From NCBI GenBank assembly GCA_045604025.1, contig JAZUNG010000016.1, positions 1-37,530 on the forward strand: a stretch of DNA of 37,530 bases, given 5' to 3'. Positions within the stretch are counted from its first letter, which is position 1. Every line of letters starts with the position of its first letter. The position numbers and the translations under genes are program-made. Origin of the DNA: RGIG5612 sp045604025 (GTDB lineage: Bacteria > Bacillota > Clostridia > Lachnospirales > Lachnospiraceae). The notes under the pieces are model-generated. The model was not told the origin of the DNA, did not search any database, and worked only from the letters and a program-made list of their open reading frames with translations. Positions 16,785 through 25,075 of this stretch are shown piece by piece.

Positions 16785-17804
16785 TTATTTTTGTGAAATA
16801 TCTGCTACGGTACCGCCGGGCTCCAGTTCTGCGGCAAATCTCAGATGTTCATGACCGCCTTTTCCTTCGATAACATTTGTCAGGATCCGGACGGTATTGG
16901 TGCCTATGGTCTCATTGGGCTGCACCAGTGTTGTCAGCGTAGGGACTGAATACCGGGCCATTTCCAGACCATCGATCGAAATAACGGAATAGTCTTCGGG
17001 CACGCTTTTTCCCATGTCATGGATGGCTTTCATAGCCGCTATGGCCAGGGAATCCGCGATCACAAATATTGCGGTGATATCGCTTCTGCGTTTCAGAAGA
17101 TCAGTAGTTCCTTTGTACGCAGCTTCCATGTCATATTCGCCTATCTCTTCAACCAGACTGTCGTCGGGGTCAATCCCGGCTTCCTTCAGGGCATTCAGGT
17201 AACCCATGTACCTGAGCTGGCCGATAGAGTGGTCATCTTTCTGATCCAGAATGATACCGACTTTTTTGTGACCTTTTTCGATAAGAGCCTGTACTGCCTT
17301 TTTGGACTCTTCTTCATCATCTATAGAGACAGATGAGAAAGAATCTTTGTTCAGGCTTCCGAATGTGTTGGCATATGTGCAGCAGATGAAGGGAATATCC
17401 AATGCTGCTACATCTGCCTGACTGTAATCAAACTGGCCACCAAGGAATATCAGACCATTCAGTCTTTTTGAGCGGGCCAGGCTGGCACCTGCCGCCAGTT
17501 CATCACCCTGAGAGGGGATCTGGCTGATGATCATGGTATATCCGGCTTTTTCTATTGATTCCTCGATCGCATGCATTACAGGAATATAGAAGGGATTCCC
17601 GGCCCCCCTTATGACTACTCCGATAGAATCGGAGGTTGTCATTACGAGATCTCTGGCACTGTTGTTGGGCACATAGTGCAGAGTCTGTATTGCATCAAGC
17701 ACTTTCCTGCGGACATCCTTGCTGACATCAGGTCTGTTATTCAATACTCTCGAGACCGTGCTGATGGACACGCCACAGTATTCAGCTACATCTCTGATAG
17801 TCAT
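16785..17804 (-). CDS. LacI-family transcriptional regulator of the maltodextrin operon
   Basis: The protein is 339 aa, normal for the family. The LacI-type helix-turn-helix TIRDVAEYCGVSISTVSRV occupies residues 2-20, followed by the hinge helix and a periplasmic-binding-protein-like effector domain. ATG 17804 is chosen since it places the HTH at the extreme N-terminus and has GAGG/AGGAG upstream; an in-frame ATG at 17882 would overlap the leader. It is the first gene before the transporter genes on the same strand, and a near-perfect operator sits in its own promoter, so autoregulation and control of the operon by maltodextrin are likely (inference). Confidence 0.93.
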   Translation of the reverse strand: MTIRDVAEYCGVSISTVSRVLNNRPDVSKDVRRKVLDAIQTLHYVPNNSARDLVMTTSDSIGVVIRGAGNPFYIPVMHAIEESIEKAGYTMIISQIPSQGDELAAGASLARSKRLNGLIFLGGQFDYSQADVAALDIPFICCTYANTFGSLNKDSFSSVSIDDEEESKKAVQALIEKGHKKVGIILDQKDDHSIGQLRYMGYLNALKEAGIDPDDSLVEEIGEYDMEAAYKGTTDLLKRRSDITAIFVIADSLAIAAMKAIHDMGKSVPEDYSVISIDGLEMARYSVPTLTTLVQPNETIGTNTVRILTNVIEGKGGHEHLRFAAELEPGGTVADISQK

Positions 17805-17886
17805 GATTGCCTCACTCCTGCTGATAAAACCCATAGCATCTATATGGTATAGATTGTTCTGAAACGGTGTTTTCAGAAACACTGGT

Positions 17887-17910
17887 GGAAACGATACCGG
17901 TAACGTTTCC
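17887..17910. promoter_or_regulatory. LacI-family operator
   Basis: A 24-bp palindrome made of GGAAACGATACC and GGTAACGTTTCC; only one base pair breaks the symmetry. The central CG-containing AAACGWTACCGG layout fits LacI/MalR-type operators. It lies just downstream of the regulator promoter -10 box. Confidence 0.85.
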
Positions 17911-17921
17911 GTATATTACGG

Positions 17922-17949
17922 ATTATGCCACTGCCACGTGCATTGTCAA
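17922..17949 (-). promoter_or_regulatory. Promoter of the lacI-type gene
   Basis: Minus strand TTGACA (17949-17944), 16-bp spacer, CATAAT (17927-17922). The operator begins 12 bp after the -10 box, so a bound repressor would cover the start of transcription. Confidence 0.8.
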
Positions 17950-18090
17950 TAGATTTTTGTGAAGTTTGTACAAAGAAAACAAATTAATCTAATGCTTGTT
18001 GTTGAAAATGACGTAAGATTTGAATAATTATTGTATTATAGAACTGATGTCATTAAAATAGATAGAAACAATCTGTCCGGAGGTACATTT

Positions 18091-18711
18091 ATGGATAAAA
18101 AAGCTACATACAAATTCTCATATGGACTGTTCGTACTGACGGTCAGGCTGAATGCCAAACAGACCGGATGTATCATCAATACAGCCATACAGGCTGCTTC
18201 CGAACCCAATCAGGTAAGCATCTGTGTGAACAAGGCCAATCTTACCCACGATATGCTCATGGCAACGAAGAGCTTTACCGTATCAGTGATCTCTCAGGAC
18301 GCAGATTTCTCTCTGTTTACGAGATTCGGTTTCCAAAGCGGCAAGGATGCGGATAAATTTGCAGGGTTCAGAGATATGGCAGAGGGAAGCAACGGCATTT
18401 ACCATATCACTAAGGGAACGAATGCATACTTTGATGTGAAGGTTGACCAGACAGTTGATCTGGGCTCTCACACCATGTTCATTGGAACAGTAACTGACAT
18501 GAGAGTTCTGTCAGATGCAGAGTCCGCTACGTATGCATATTATATGGAAAACATCAAGCCGAAGCCCGAGGCAGTCGGTAAAACTGAAGGGGGAAAGACC
18601 ATCTGGCGCTGCAGGGTCTGCGGATTTGAATATGTCGGGGAGGAGATCCCGGATGATTATATCTGCCCTCTCTGCAAGCATCCTGCCTCTGATTTCGACA
18701 AGGTATCATAG
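18091..18711 (+). CDS. High-molecular-weight rubredoxin (flavin reductase domain plus rubredoxin)
   Basis: A 206-aa two-domain redox protein. Residues 1-155 form a flavin-reductase-like FMN-binding domain (TGCIINTAIQAASEPNQVSI, SFTVSVIS). The last ~38 residues are a rubredoxin with the iron-binding pairs CRVCG and CPLCK. This matches the Hrb type known from Moorella, in which electrons pass from NAD(P)H oxidoreductases to a flavodiiron protein for O2/NO detoxification. No flavodiiron protein gene is in this window. ATG 18091 is chosen for the GGAGG 7 bp upstream; an upstream in-frame start at 18031 lacks one. The metal-exporter gene follows after 11 bp, so the two are likely co-transcribed. 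Confidence 0.92.
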   Translation: MDKKATYKFSYGLFVLTVRLNAKQTGCIINTAIQAASEPNQVSICVNKANLTHDMLMATKSFTVSVISQDADFSLFTRFGFQSGKDADKFAGFRDMAEGSNGIYHITKGTNAYFDVKVDQTVDLGSHTMFIGTVTDMRVLSDAESATYAYYMENIKPKPEAVGKTEGGKTIWRCRVCGFEYVGEEIPDDYICPLCKHPASDFDKVS

Positions 18712-18722
18712 AGGGGTTGAAA

Positions 18723-19925
18723 GTGGAGTCTGAAAACAAAGAAAACGGAATTAACAAAAGACTGGAAGATATAGAGGGACATTCGAAGCTGGTCCCGGAG
18801 CCGCTGGAGCAGGACGTTGAAAGAAGAGACAAGGTCATCGTCAGGACCAGCGTGATCGGTATCATAGCGAACGTATTTCTGGCAGCGTTCAAGGCGGCAG
18901 TCGGCCTGATAGCAAACTCTATTGCGGTCGTATTGGACGCAGTCAACAACCTGACAGACGCTCTGTCTTCTGTGATCACTATCATAGGAACGAAGTATGC
19001 CAACAGGAAGCCTGATAGAAAGCACCCCTTAGGCCATGGCAGGGCAGAATATCTGAGCGCAATGATCGTGGCAGCGATCGTTCTGTATGCCGGTATTACT
19101 TCTGCGGTGGAGTCGATCAAAAAGATCATTCATCCGGAAGAGGCGGATTATTCCATAGTGTCGCTGATCATCATCGCAGCAGCTGTACTGGTCAAGATCT
19201 TCCTGGGCAGATACGTGAAGTCAAAAGGCAAAAAGGTTGGTTCAGCCGCACTGGAAGCATCCGGAGCAGATGCTCTGTTTGATGCGATCCTTTCTGCATC
19301 TGTTCTGGCATCAGCTGTTATATTCATGCTGACCGGGCTGTCTCTCGAGGCATATGTCGGTGTGATCATCTCGGCGTTCATCATCAAATCCGGTATCGAG
19401 ATGCTCCTGGATACGCTGAACGATATCCTGGGCAGACGCGCGGATCCTGAAGTGACCAGACAGATCAAGAGCATACTGAACGGAGAACCTGAGGTCAGAG
19501 GCGCGTATGACCTGATCCTCAATAACTACGGTCCGGGAAAAGATTACGGATCGGTACATCTGGAACTGCCGGATTCCATGAGCGTTGAAGAGGTCGACAG
19601 ACTGACCAGACGTGTTCAGGCCAAGGTATACGTCGAAACGGGCGTCATACTGACAGGCATAGGCGTTTATTCATACAATACCAAGGATGATGAAGCAGCC
19701 AGGATCAGAAACAATATCCTGGAAATAGTCATGTCACATGATTTTTCCCTGCAGCTTCACGGATTCTATGTGGACATAGAGAAGAAGGATATCAGATTTG
19801 ACGTCGTCATGAGTTTCGATATCGATCCCCATGAGGGCGTGAGCATACTGCTGAAAGAGGTTCAGGAAGCATATCCGGATTATCACGTCATGATCCAGCA
19901 TGACGTGGATGTATCTGATATCTGA
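18723..19925 (+). CDS. Cation diffusion facilitator (CDF) metal exporter
   Basis: A CDF-family antiporter of 400 aa, exporting a divalent metal in exchange for protons. Six helices lie at about residues 38-220, with a cytoplasmic domain of the usual ZT-dimer type to ~305 and a further ~95-residue C-terminal extension. The metal site in TM2 reads NNLTD (NxxxD) and in TM5 DALFD (DxxxD) rather than the zinc-type HxxxD; this favours Mn or Fe over Zn (inference). HPLGHGRAEYL after TM2 is typical. The start is uncertain: GTG 18723 stands 6 bp after GAGGGG, while TTG 18717 directly abuts it. Confidence 0.92.
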   Translation: MESENKENGINKRLEDIEGHSKLVPEPLEQDVERRDKVIVRTSVIGIIANVFLAAFKAAVGLIANSIAVVLDAVNNLTDALSSVITIIGTKYANRKPDRKHPLGHGRAEYLSAMIVAAIVLYAGITSAVESIKKIIHPEEADYSIVSLIIIAAAVLVKIFLGRYVKSKGKKVGSAALEASGADALFDAILSASVLASAVIFMLTGLSLEAYVGVIISAFIIKSGIEMLLDTLNDILGRRADPEVTRQIKSILNGEPEVRGAYDLILNNYGPGKDYGSVHLELPDSMSVEEVDRLTRRVQAKVYVETGVILTGIGVYSYNTKDDEAARIRNNILEIVMSHDFSLQLHGFYVDIEKKDIRFDVVMSFDIDPHEGVSILLKEVQEAYPDYHVMIQHDVDVSDI

Positions 19926-19928
19926 CGG

Positions 19929-20675
19929 TCAGATGAGCTTCAGAAGACAGGAAGCGATCAGAAACTGAGCAGCATAATAAGTGATCAGGTTGGCAGCGAT
20001 ATACGCTGCCTTCTGTTCTTTTCCGGTCCCGAAATACATCTGGCTCAGGACCAGGTCAGAGATCAGGAACAGCACGCCGCCTGCAAACATGATATTGAGA
20101 GTCTGGCATTGCCAGCTGTGCATCATTGCCAGGCTTCCGGCCAGCAGAGTCATACCTGCCAGGAAGCTACCATAGAGCATGACGACCCATTTATATCGGC
20201 TATAATCCAGCTTCATGGGTTTACCGGTCAGACCGATCACGATGCCGACCAGAACACCCAGGATTAGGGGAATGATCACATACAGGATCCTTCCTCCGTC
20301 AGCGAATCGCCAGATCAGTCCAACTATATAGAAAATATGTCCTATGAGGAAAGAAAAGAATCCTGCATAAGTGTAGGATACATTTTCTGCACTGTGCACG
20401 TATTTCAGATCCAGCCAGATATCCCCGAAGAGTCCGAACAGAAGACCCGGCATGACCATAAAGGTAAATATGCCTGCTGTATCGGTGGCTCCGAAAAGGG
20501 ATCCGGTCAGACCAGCCCGCTGCAGTCCTGCCGCCAGGAAAGAGACCAGCAAAAACAAGCTGGACACAAAGGCCTTTATAAAGATGACACGTACGGAGTA
20601 TTTACAGGACTTTTCATAGATCAGAAGTCCCAGCGATATTGCTGCTATAATGAGAATGATGATATATACGGTCAT
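19929..20675 (-). CDS. YhhN/TMEM86-family membrane protein
   Basis: A 248-aa protein with about eight hydrophobic helices. The conserved YhhN pattern is present: GLFGDIWLD, FLIGHIFYIVG and GGVLFLISDLVLS, with acidic residues buried in helices. The family includes eukaryotic TMEM86 lysoplasmalogenases, which cleave the vinyl-ether bond of lysoplasmalogens. Since plasmalogens occur in clostridia, such activity is plausible but not shown for this branch. AGGA precedes the ATG. It converges on the CDF gene with 3 bp between stops. Confidence 0.75.
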   Translation of the reverse strand: MTVYIIILIIAAISLGLLIYEKSCKYSVRVIFIKAFVSSLFLLVSFLAAGLQRAGLTGSLFGATDTAGIFTFMVMPGLLFGLFGDIWLDLKYVHSAENVSYTYAGFFSFLIGHIFYIVGLIWRFADGGRILYVIIPLILGVLVGIVIGLTGKPMKLDYSRYKWVVMLYGSFLAGMTLLAGSLAMMHSWQCQTLNIMFAGGVLFLISDLVLSQMYFGTGKEQKAAYIAANLITYYAAQFLIASCLLKLI

Positions 20676-20707
20676 AATATCCTGCTCATTTCAGCCAGAT
20701 AAGCAAA

Positions 20708-20754
20708 CTGGTTTTAACTACAACAGCTTCTGAAACCATTGTAATTAAAACCAG
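20708..20754 (-). terminator. Hairpin after the two-domain lipoprotein gene
   Basis: CTGGTTTTAA (20708-20717) pairs perfectly with TTAAAACCAG (20745-20754), with a further TACAA/TTGTA inside. It lies 35 bp beyond the lipoprotein stop; no long U-tract follows, so it may be an mRNA 3' stabiliser rather than a full terminator. Confidence 0.5.
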
Positions 20755-20788
20755 CTGTAAGAGCAAGAGAAACCTTTGGGATAACTAT

Positions 20789-21730
20789 TTAGGGAGTAAC
20801 GGTGATAGATTCATTTACAATATCATCAGCCATCCAGTCTTCAGAGTTATATACTCTTACCGGAAGAGTGATACTCTCGACCTTCGTGATGCCATTATCT
20901 TCGAAGGAAGATTTTGACCAGCTGATCGAGGCCACGGCTTTTTTCCCGGGAGCAACGTCTGTTGCCCAGAATGGATCGCACATAAAGCCATTAACAGAGG
21001 CATCATTTACTGCAAACATCAACGTTTTATCAGTATTATTTTCCAGATATACGTTCATAGTATAGCCCCAGATATTGTCCTCTTCATAATCGATAACATA
21101 CATGGAGCACAGATCATTTTCAAATAACGGAGTAAATGCATCTTTGGAAATAGATGAACCTCCAGCGGCATTCTCTTTACCATAAGGATAGTAAGAGAAT
21201 ACTTCTTCTACAATATCATCACCCATCCAGTTATCGCTGTCATATACTCTCAGAGTGAATTCAAAGTCTGTAGGGGTGGTGATCCCACATTGTTTCAGGG
21301 AAGAATCTGAAAAAGAAACAGATGCGTTTGATTTCATTCCGGGAGTAACCGTTTTGGCGAAAAACGGATCGCACATGTAGCCATTAACCGAAACGTTATC
21401 TACCGAGAACATAAGATTTACATCAGACTTGTTTTCAAGAAGAACATTCCATGAATATCCCCATAGCTTGTCGTTTTTTACTCCTCTGATCGTAAAAGAG
21501 CAGTATTCATTATCTACTATGACTGTTTCTGCTGCATTATCAGGAGAAAAAGAGTCTCCGGAGTTAGTAGCCGCTGACTCGGTAACGGTTTCTAAAGAAG
21601 CGGATGAAGAGGTTTTATCTGAGCCTCTTTCTGATGATTCTCTACGAGATGACCCACCACATCCCAGGACGCCCGGGAACAGCACACAGATAGCGATCAA
21701 AGCTATGACCAGAGATAAATGTTTTTTCAT
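20789..21730 (-). CDS. Lipoprotein with two copies of an unnamed beta-sandwich-like domain
   Basis: The protein is 313 aa. A signal peptide (MKKHLSLVIALIAICVLFPG) ends in lipobox VLGC, followed by a Ser/Glu/Thr-rich linker. Two domains of ~105 residues follow. Each holds LWGY or IWGY, LENxxDxxLMF, the segment VNGYMCDPFFA or VNGFMCDPFWA, and an ending RVYxSxxWMxDDI. They look like an internal duplication. I have seen this domain in Lachnospiraceae secreted proteins but know no function. ATG 21730 has GGAGG 6 bp upstream. It stands alone, with its own -10 (TATAAT on the minus strand at 21773-21768). Confidence 0.8.
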   Translation of the reverse strand: MKKHLSLVIALIAICVLFPGVLGCGGSSRRESSERGSDKTSSSASLETVTESAATNSGDSFSPDNAAETVIVDNEYCSFTIRGVKNDKLWGYSWNVLLENKSDVNLMFSVDNVSVNGYMCDPFFAKTVTPGMKSNASVSFSDSSLKQCGITTPTDFEFTLRVYDSDNWMGDDIVEEVFSYYPYGKENAAGGSSISKDAFTPLFENDLCSMYVIDYEEDNIWGYTMNVYLENNTDKTLMFAVNDASVNGFMCDPFWATDVAPGKKAVASISWSKSSFEDNGITKVESITLPVRVYNSEDWMADDIVNESITVTP

Positions 21731-21792
21731 ATACTTCCTCCTTAATAAACTTTTTATTATGAAGGAGATTATATCAGAAGGCAGAAAACAGG

Positions 21793-21815
21793 ATTGCCAC
21801 CTAAATGGTGGCAAT
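21793..21815. terminator. Perfect 9-bp inverted repeat between lipoprotein and HTH genes
   Basis: ATTGCCACC and GGTGGCAAT surround TAAAT. On the minus strand CCTGTTTTC follows. It lies 73 bp beyond the HTH gene stop and 20 bp upstream of the lipoprotein -10 box. It could end the kinase/HTH transcript or act as an operator for the lipoprotein gene. Confidence 0.5.
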
Positions 21816-21887
21816 GAAATGTCAGAAATGATCAGTTGATCAAAATTGGATTTTTAGAAGACGGATTGCCTGCAGTTCCTGCGAGCT

Positions 21888-22355
21888 TTACTCAGCGCTC
21901 CTGCATTCATAGAGAGGCTGCATACTGTGACTGGCCAGCAGCGCATCTACCTCATGCAGATCAAAGATCTCCCGGTTGAATGCAATTATCAGTACTGCAT
22001 CTCTGGGGATCTTTGCATACAGCTCATTCATCCCGTAAAGCTTCAGTGCCCGCTGCACTTCTGTCAGGGTGAAGCGGCCTGCAAGGCAAAGCCTGATGAT
22101 CACATCTCTCTGGCGCGTATGCTTCTCTTCGGAAATGATCTTGTAGCCATATCTTTCGGAAATATCGGCGGCTATAAACAGATCCTGCTGGCGGATCTCA
22201 TGAAGCTGGAGAGTCTTCCGCATAAATGCGGCAAACGGATGCTCTTCGTCATGGATCTTGTCAGCATGCTCTTTGAGATACCCGTCGACATCACTTACAG
22301 ATGCGGTCTCCAGAATGGCTTCCAGTGATTCAGTTGTTTTACCTTGATCTCCCAT
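21888..22355 (-). CDS. Small HTH-like protein paired with a Ser/Thr kinase
   Basis: A 155-aa soluble protein. Residues ~45-110 (HEIRQQDLFIAADIS, YGYKIISEEKHTRQRDVI, FTLTEVQRALKLYGM) resemble an Xre/lambda-type helix-turn-helix in which a short loop carries the KHTRQRD segment. The C-terminal part (LYAKIPRDAVLIIAFNREI...) is shared by homologues I recall beside kinase genes in Lachnospiraceae. The acidic N-terminus may be flexible. Given its place 85 bp after the kinase gene, it may be the kinase substrate or a partner; this is inference. AGGAG precedes the ATG. Confidence 0.7.
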   Translation of the reverse strand: MGDQGKTTESLEAILETASVSDVDGYLKEHADKIHDEEHPFAAFMRKTLQLHEIRQQDLFIAADISERYGYKIISEEKHTRQRDVIIRLCLAGRFTLTEVQRALKLYGMNELYAKIPRDAVLIIAFNREIFDLHEVDALLASHSMQPLYECRSAE

Positions 22356-22440
22356 ATGGGTCTCCTTTGATGTAATTATATATGATCAAATGCTTGAGGC
22401 AGTAACAGGAACTGGTCGTTTCAGCAACGCTTAAAAATGC

Positions 22441-23517
22441 TCATATGATACTTATCAGGATCGTCATTATGGACAGCAGCAGAGCCTCGCTGCCCAGAAT
22501 GATCAAGGTCATGATCAGGAGCTTCAGTGGCTTTTTCAGCTTCAGGTGTCCCCAGATATTGAACCAGTTTGTGACCAGGTTTATCCCGACGAAGAAAAAC
22601 AGGAAGAAGAATATCCGATTGATCCAGAGCTCGGCACCTTCAGCGCCTTCAACATGCAGCGTCAGGCTGAGAACTACGATCAGAGCATAACCGATAGAAG
22701 CGAGAGCTATCCTTAGGGGTTTAAGTGCCCTGAAGCCTGCAGGGAGAAACCAGCGGATGCTGCGGGCAGCAGATACTGCAGCCACTTTGTTTTTTTCTGG
22801 AGCAACTTTGCTTATTTCTGTTTTCAGCGCATCAGCACTATCATAGCGGCCCGCAGGGTCCAGACTGGTGCATTTGCTGACTATATGTCCGAAAGGCTCC
22901 GCTGCGATCTGCTCTGAAGGGAATGACCCGGTCAGCATAACATTTAGCAGGACACCCAGAGCATAGATATCCGTCTGGGGGACCGACTGGCCAAAGCCGT
23001 ACTGCTCAGGAGCCGCATAGCGGTATGTGCCTATCAGATTGGTATCCTGACTTTTCTCGTCATGCAGGGACTTTGCCGCGCTCATATCCAGCAAGGTGAC
23101 ATCTCCTGCGTCAGAGATCATTATATTTGAAGGTTTGATATCCCTGTGGATGATCGGAATAGGAGCGCTGTGCAGGTCTCGGACAACAGAACACAACTGT
23201 CTGATGATTTCTGCAGCCTGTTCTCCGGGCAGGACGTGCCTTTCTGAGAGCATATCCTCCAGAGAGGTCCCGTTGATATATTCTTCGATCACGGTCAGCA
23301 GCCCATCATCTTCCAGTACTTCATAAATGACTGGGGTGTGGGCGACCGGGTGGTCTTTCAGATACAGATATACATCTTTGTTGTAAATGCGGAGCTGCTT
23401 CCTGACATATATCCTTCCGTTTATGGTGTGCTGAACCAGATAAACACCATGCTCGGCATTTATCACAGAGATTTCCTTATAATATGACAATGTAAGTTCG
23501 CCGTTCAGTTCCATCAT
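22441..23517 (-). CDS. Membrane-anchored Ser/Thr protein kinase with atypical DFG
   Basis: A 358-aa Hanks-type kinase. Residues 15-245 form the kinase domain: VRKQL with Lys40, catalytic HRDIKPSN (124-131), activation-segment end YAAPEQYG (168-174). The Mg-binding DFG is DMS (144-146), and the glycine-rich loop is poor (a single Gly at 24). A linker and about three hydrophobic helices (about 270-358) follow, so the kinase faces the cytoplasm. No PASTA domains are present, unlike PrkC/PknB. The catalytic Asp126, Asn131 and Asp144 remain, so activity is plausible. No clear ribosome binding site is seen at either candidate ATG (23517 or 23514). Confidence 0.88.
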   Translation of the reverse strand: MMELNGELTLSYYKEISVINAEHGVYLVQHTINGRIYVRKQLRIYNKDVYLYLKDHPVAHTPVIYEVLEDDGLLTVIEEYINGTSLEDMLSERHVLPGEQAAEIIRQLCSVVRDLHSAPIPIIHRDIKPSNIMISDAGDVTLLDMSAAKSLHDEKSQDTNLIGTYRYAAPEQYGFGQSVPQTDIYALGVLLNVMLTGSFPSEQIAAEPFGHIVSKCTSLDPAGRYDSADALKTEISKVAPEKNKVAAVSAARSIRWFLPAGFRALKPLRIALASIGYALIVVLSLTLHVEGAEGAELWINRIFFFLFFFVGINLVTNWFNIWGHLKLKKPLKLLIMTLIILGSEALLLSIMTILISII

Positions 23518-23623
23518 GATGAAATATTATTTTAACTTTTAAAAAATGTCAAATACCTGGCTAACAACAGTTTGTTTAGAAAACCATATGCCAAATCCTG
23601 CATCATTTAGGTATTTTGCAGAT

Positions 23624-23651
23624 TTGCAAATCTCTGAAAGTTTCTTATAAT
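23624..23651 (+). promoter_or_regulatory. Promoter of the MATE gene
   Basis: TTGCAA (23624-23629), 16-bp spacer, TATAAT (23646-23651). The -35 box lies within a perfect palindrome, GATTTGCAAATC (23621-23632), a possible operator. Confidence 0.7.
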
Positions 23652-23683
23652 AATATACAAAGAAAAAGAACAGGAAGAGAATA

Positions 23684-25075
23684 ATGGCTGGGGGAAACAA
23701 AAAGGTAATCGGAACTGATTTCACGACCGGGCAGATCATGCCCCTTCTGATTAAGTTCTTTCTGCCAATGCTGGCAGCAAATATCCTGAACAGTATTTAC
23801 AATACGGTCGATACTATCATCATCGGGCAGTTTGTCGGAAGTGCCGGTATCGTTTCGGTAAATATGGGCGGCAAGATGCTGAACATGTTTACCCATTTCG
23901 GTATTGCATTTGCGGGCGGCGGGCAGGTGCTGATAGCGCAGCTGGTTGGCGCCAAAAGAGAAGACAAGGTCAAACAGACCATAGGAACGCTCTTTGACAT
24001 GATGGCTGTCCTGGCCATACTCGGAGCAGCCCTGATGCTGATCTTTGCCGTGCCTATCCTGAAGCTTCTGAACACACCCGAAGAGGCATTCGACGGAGCC
24101 CTGGGATATCTGCGTGTCACAGCTATCGGCCTGATATTCATGTTCGGCTACAATGCAGTCAGCTCCATACTGGCTGGTATGGGAGAGAGCAAGAAACCTC
24201 TGATATTCGTTGCCATCGCAGCGGTAGTCAACCTGATCGGTGACATCATTTTCATAGTCGTTTTCCATCTGGATGCTGTTGGCACCGCGATCGCTACAGT
24301 CCTGGGTCAGGCGGTATCGCTAATCATTTCTCTGATATATCTGTACCGCAGGAGAGAGGACTTCGGATTCGACTTCAAGCTCCCGAGTTTCAAGGCAGAC
24401 TGGGAAATGCTGAAGATCATGGTCAAGATCGGATTCCCCAACGCCCTCAGAAGCCTGTGTATCACCGTAACTCAGCTGTATCTGCTGGGCAATGTCAATG
24501 TCTATGGTGTTACAGAATCTGCTGCTTACTCGATCGGTGACAAGATATATCATCTGGCAAATGTATTTGTCACATCGATCGGAAACGGCGCGTCGGGCAT
24601 GGTCGGTCAGAACCTGGGAGCAGGCAAAAACCACCGAGTAAAAACAGTTGTATTCGATACTTTCATCCTGTCTCTGGCAGGAGCAGTGCTCCTGAGCGTC
24701 ATATCACTCCTGTTCCCGAAACAGATATTCGGGCTGTTTACTAAAGACCCGGCGGTGTTGGCTTATGCCCCGCCGTTCATGATGATCAGCGCGCTGATAT
24801 ATCTGCTGTGCTGCTTTATGGTCACATTCAACGCCATCACCACGGCTGCAGGTAAATCCGTGCTGAACTTCCTGGGAGGCATACTCGACGGTATCATATT
24901 CAGGATCAGTTTCAGCATGCTGTTCGCAACAGTGCTTGGCTGGGGTGTTATAGGTTATTTCATGGGAGAAGCACTGGCGCGTCTGGGTCCTCCTATAGTC
25001 AGCGGCATCTATTATTTCAGCCGCAGATGGGAGAAGACCGGACAGCTGATCAAGAAAAAGGAGGAGGCTGCTTAA
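23684..25075 (+). CDS. MATE-family multidrug/metabolite exporter
   Basis: A 463-aa, 12-helix exporter driven by Na+ or H+. The start GTDFTTGQIMPLLIKFFLPM followed by NSIYNTVDTIIIGQFVG is the typical MATE opening, and the second half repeats the pattern at about residue 235 onwards (KIGFPNALRSLCITV). Substrate is not predictable. GGAAGAG precedes the ATG. The next gene starts directly at the base after its stop codon, and the AAGGAGGAGG ahead of that start lies inside this gene's last codons, so the two are translated together. Confidence 0.93.
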   Translation: MAGGNKKVIGTDFTTGQIMPLLIKFFLPMLAANILNSIYNTVDTIIIGQFVGSAGIVSVNMGGKMLNMFTHFGIAFAGGGQVLIAQLVGAKREDKVKQTIGTLFDMMAVLAILGAALMLIFAVPILKLLNTPEEAFDGALGYLRVTAIGLIFMFGYNAVSSILAGMGESKKPLIFVAIAAVVNLIGDIIFIVVFHLDAVGTAIATVLGQAVSLIISLIYLYRRREDFGFDFKLPSFKADWEMLKIMVKIGFPNALRSLCITVTQLYLLGNVNVYGVTESAAYSIGDKIYHLANVFVTSIGNGASGMVGQNLGAGKNHRVKTVVFDTFILSLAGAVLLSVISLLFPKQIFGLFTKDPAVLAYAPPFMMISALIYLLCCFMVTFNAITTAAGKSVLNFLGGILDGIIFRISFSMLFATVLGWGVIGYFMGEALARLGPPIVSGIYYFSRRWEKTGQLIKKKEEAA

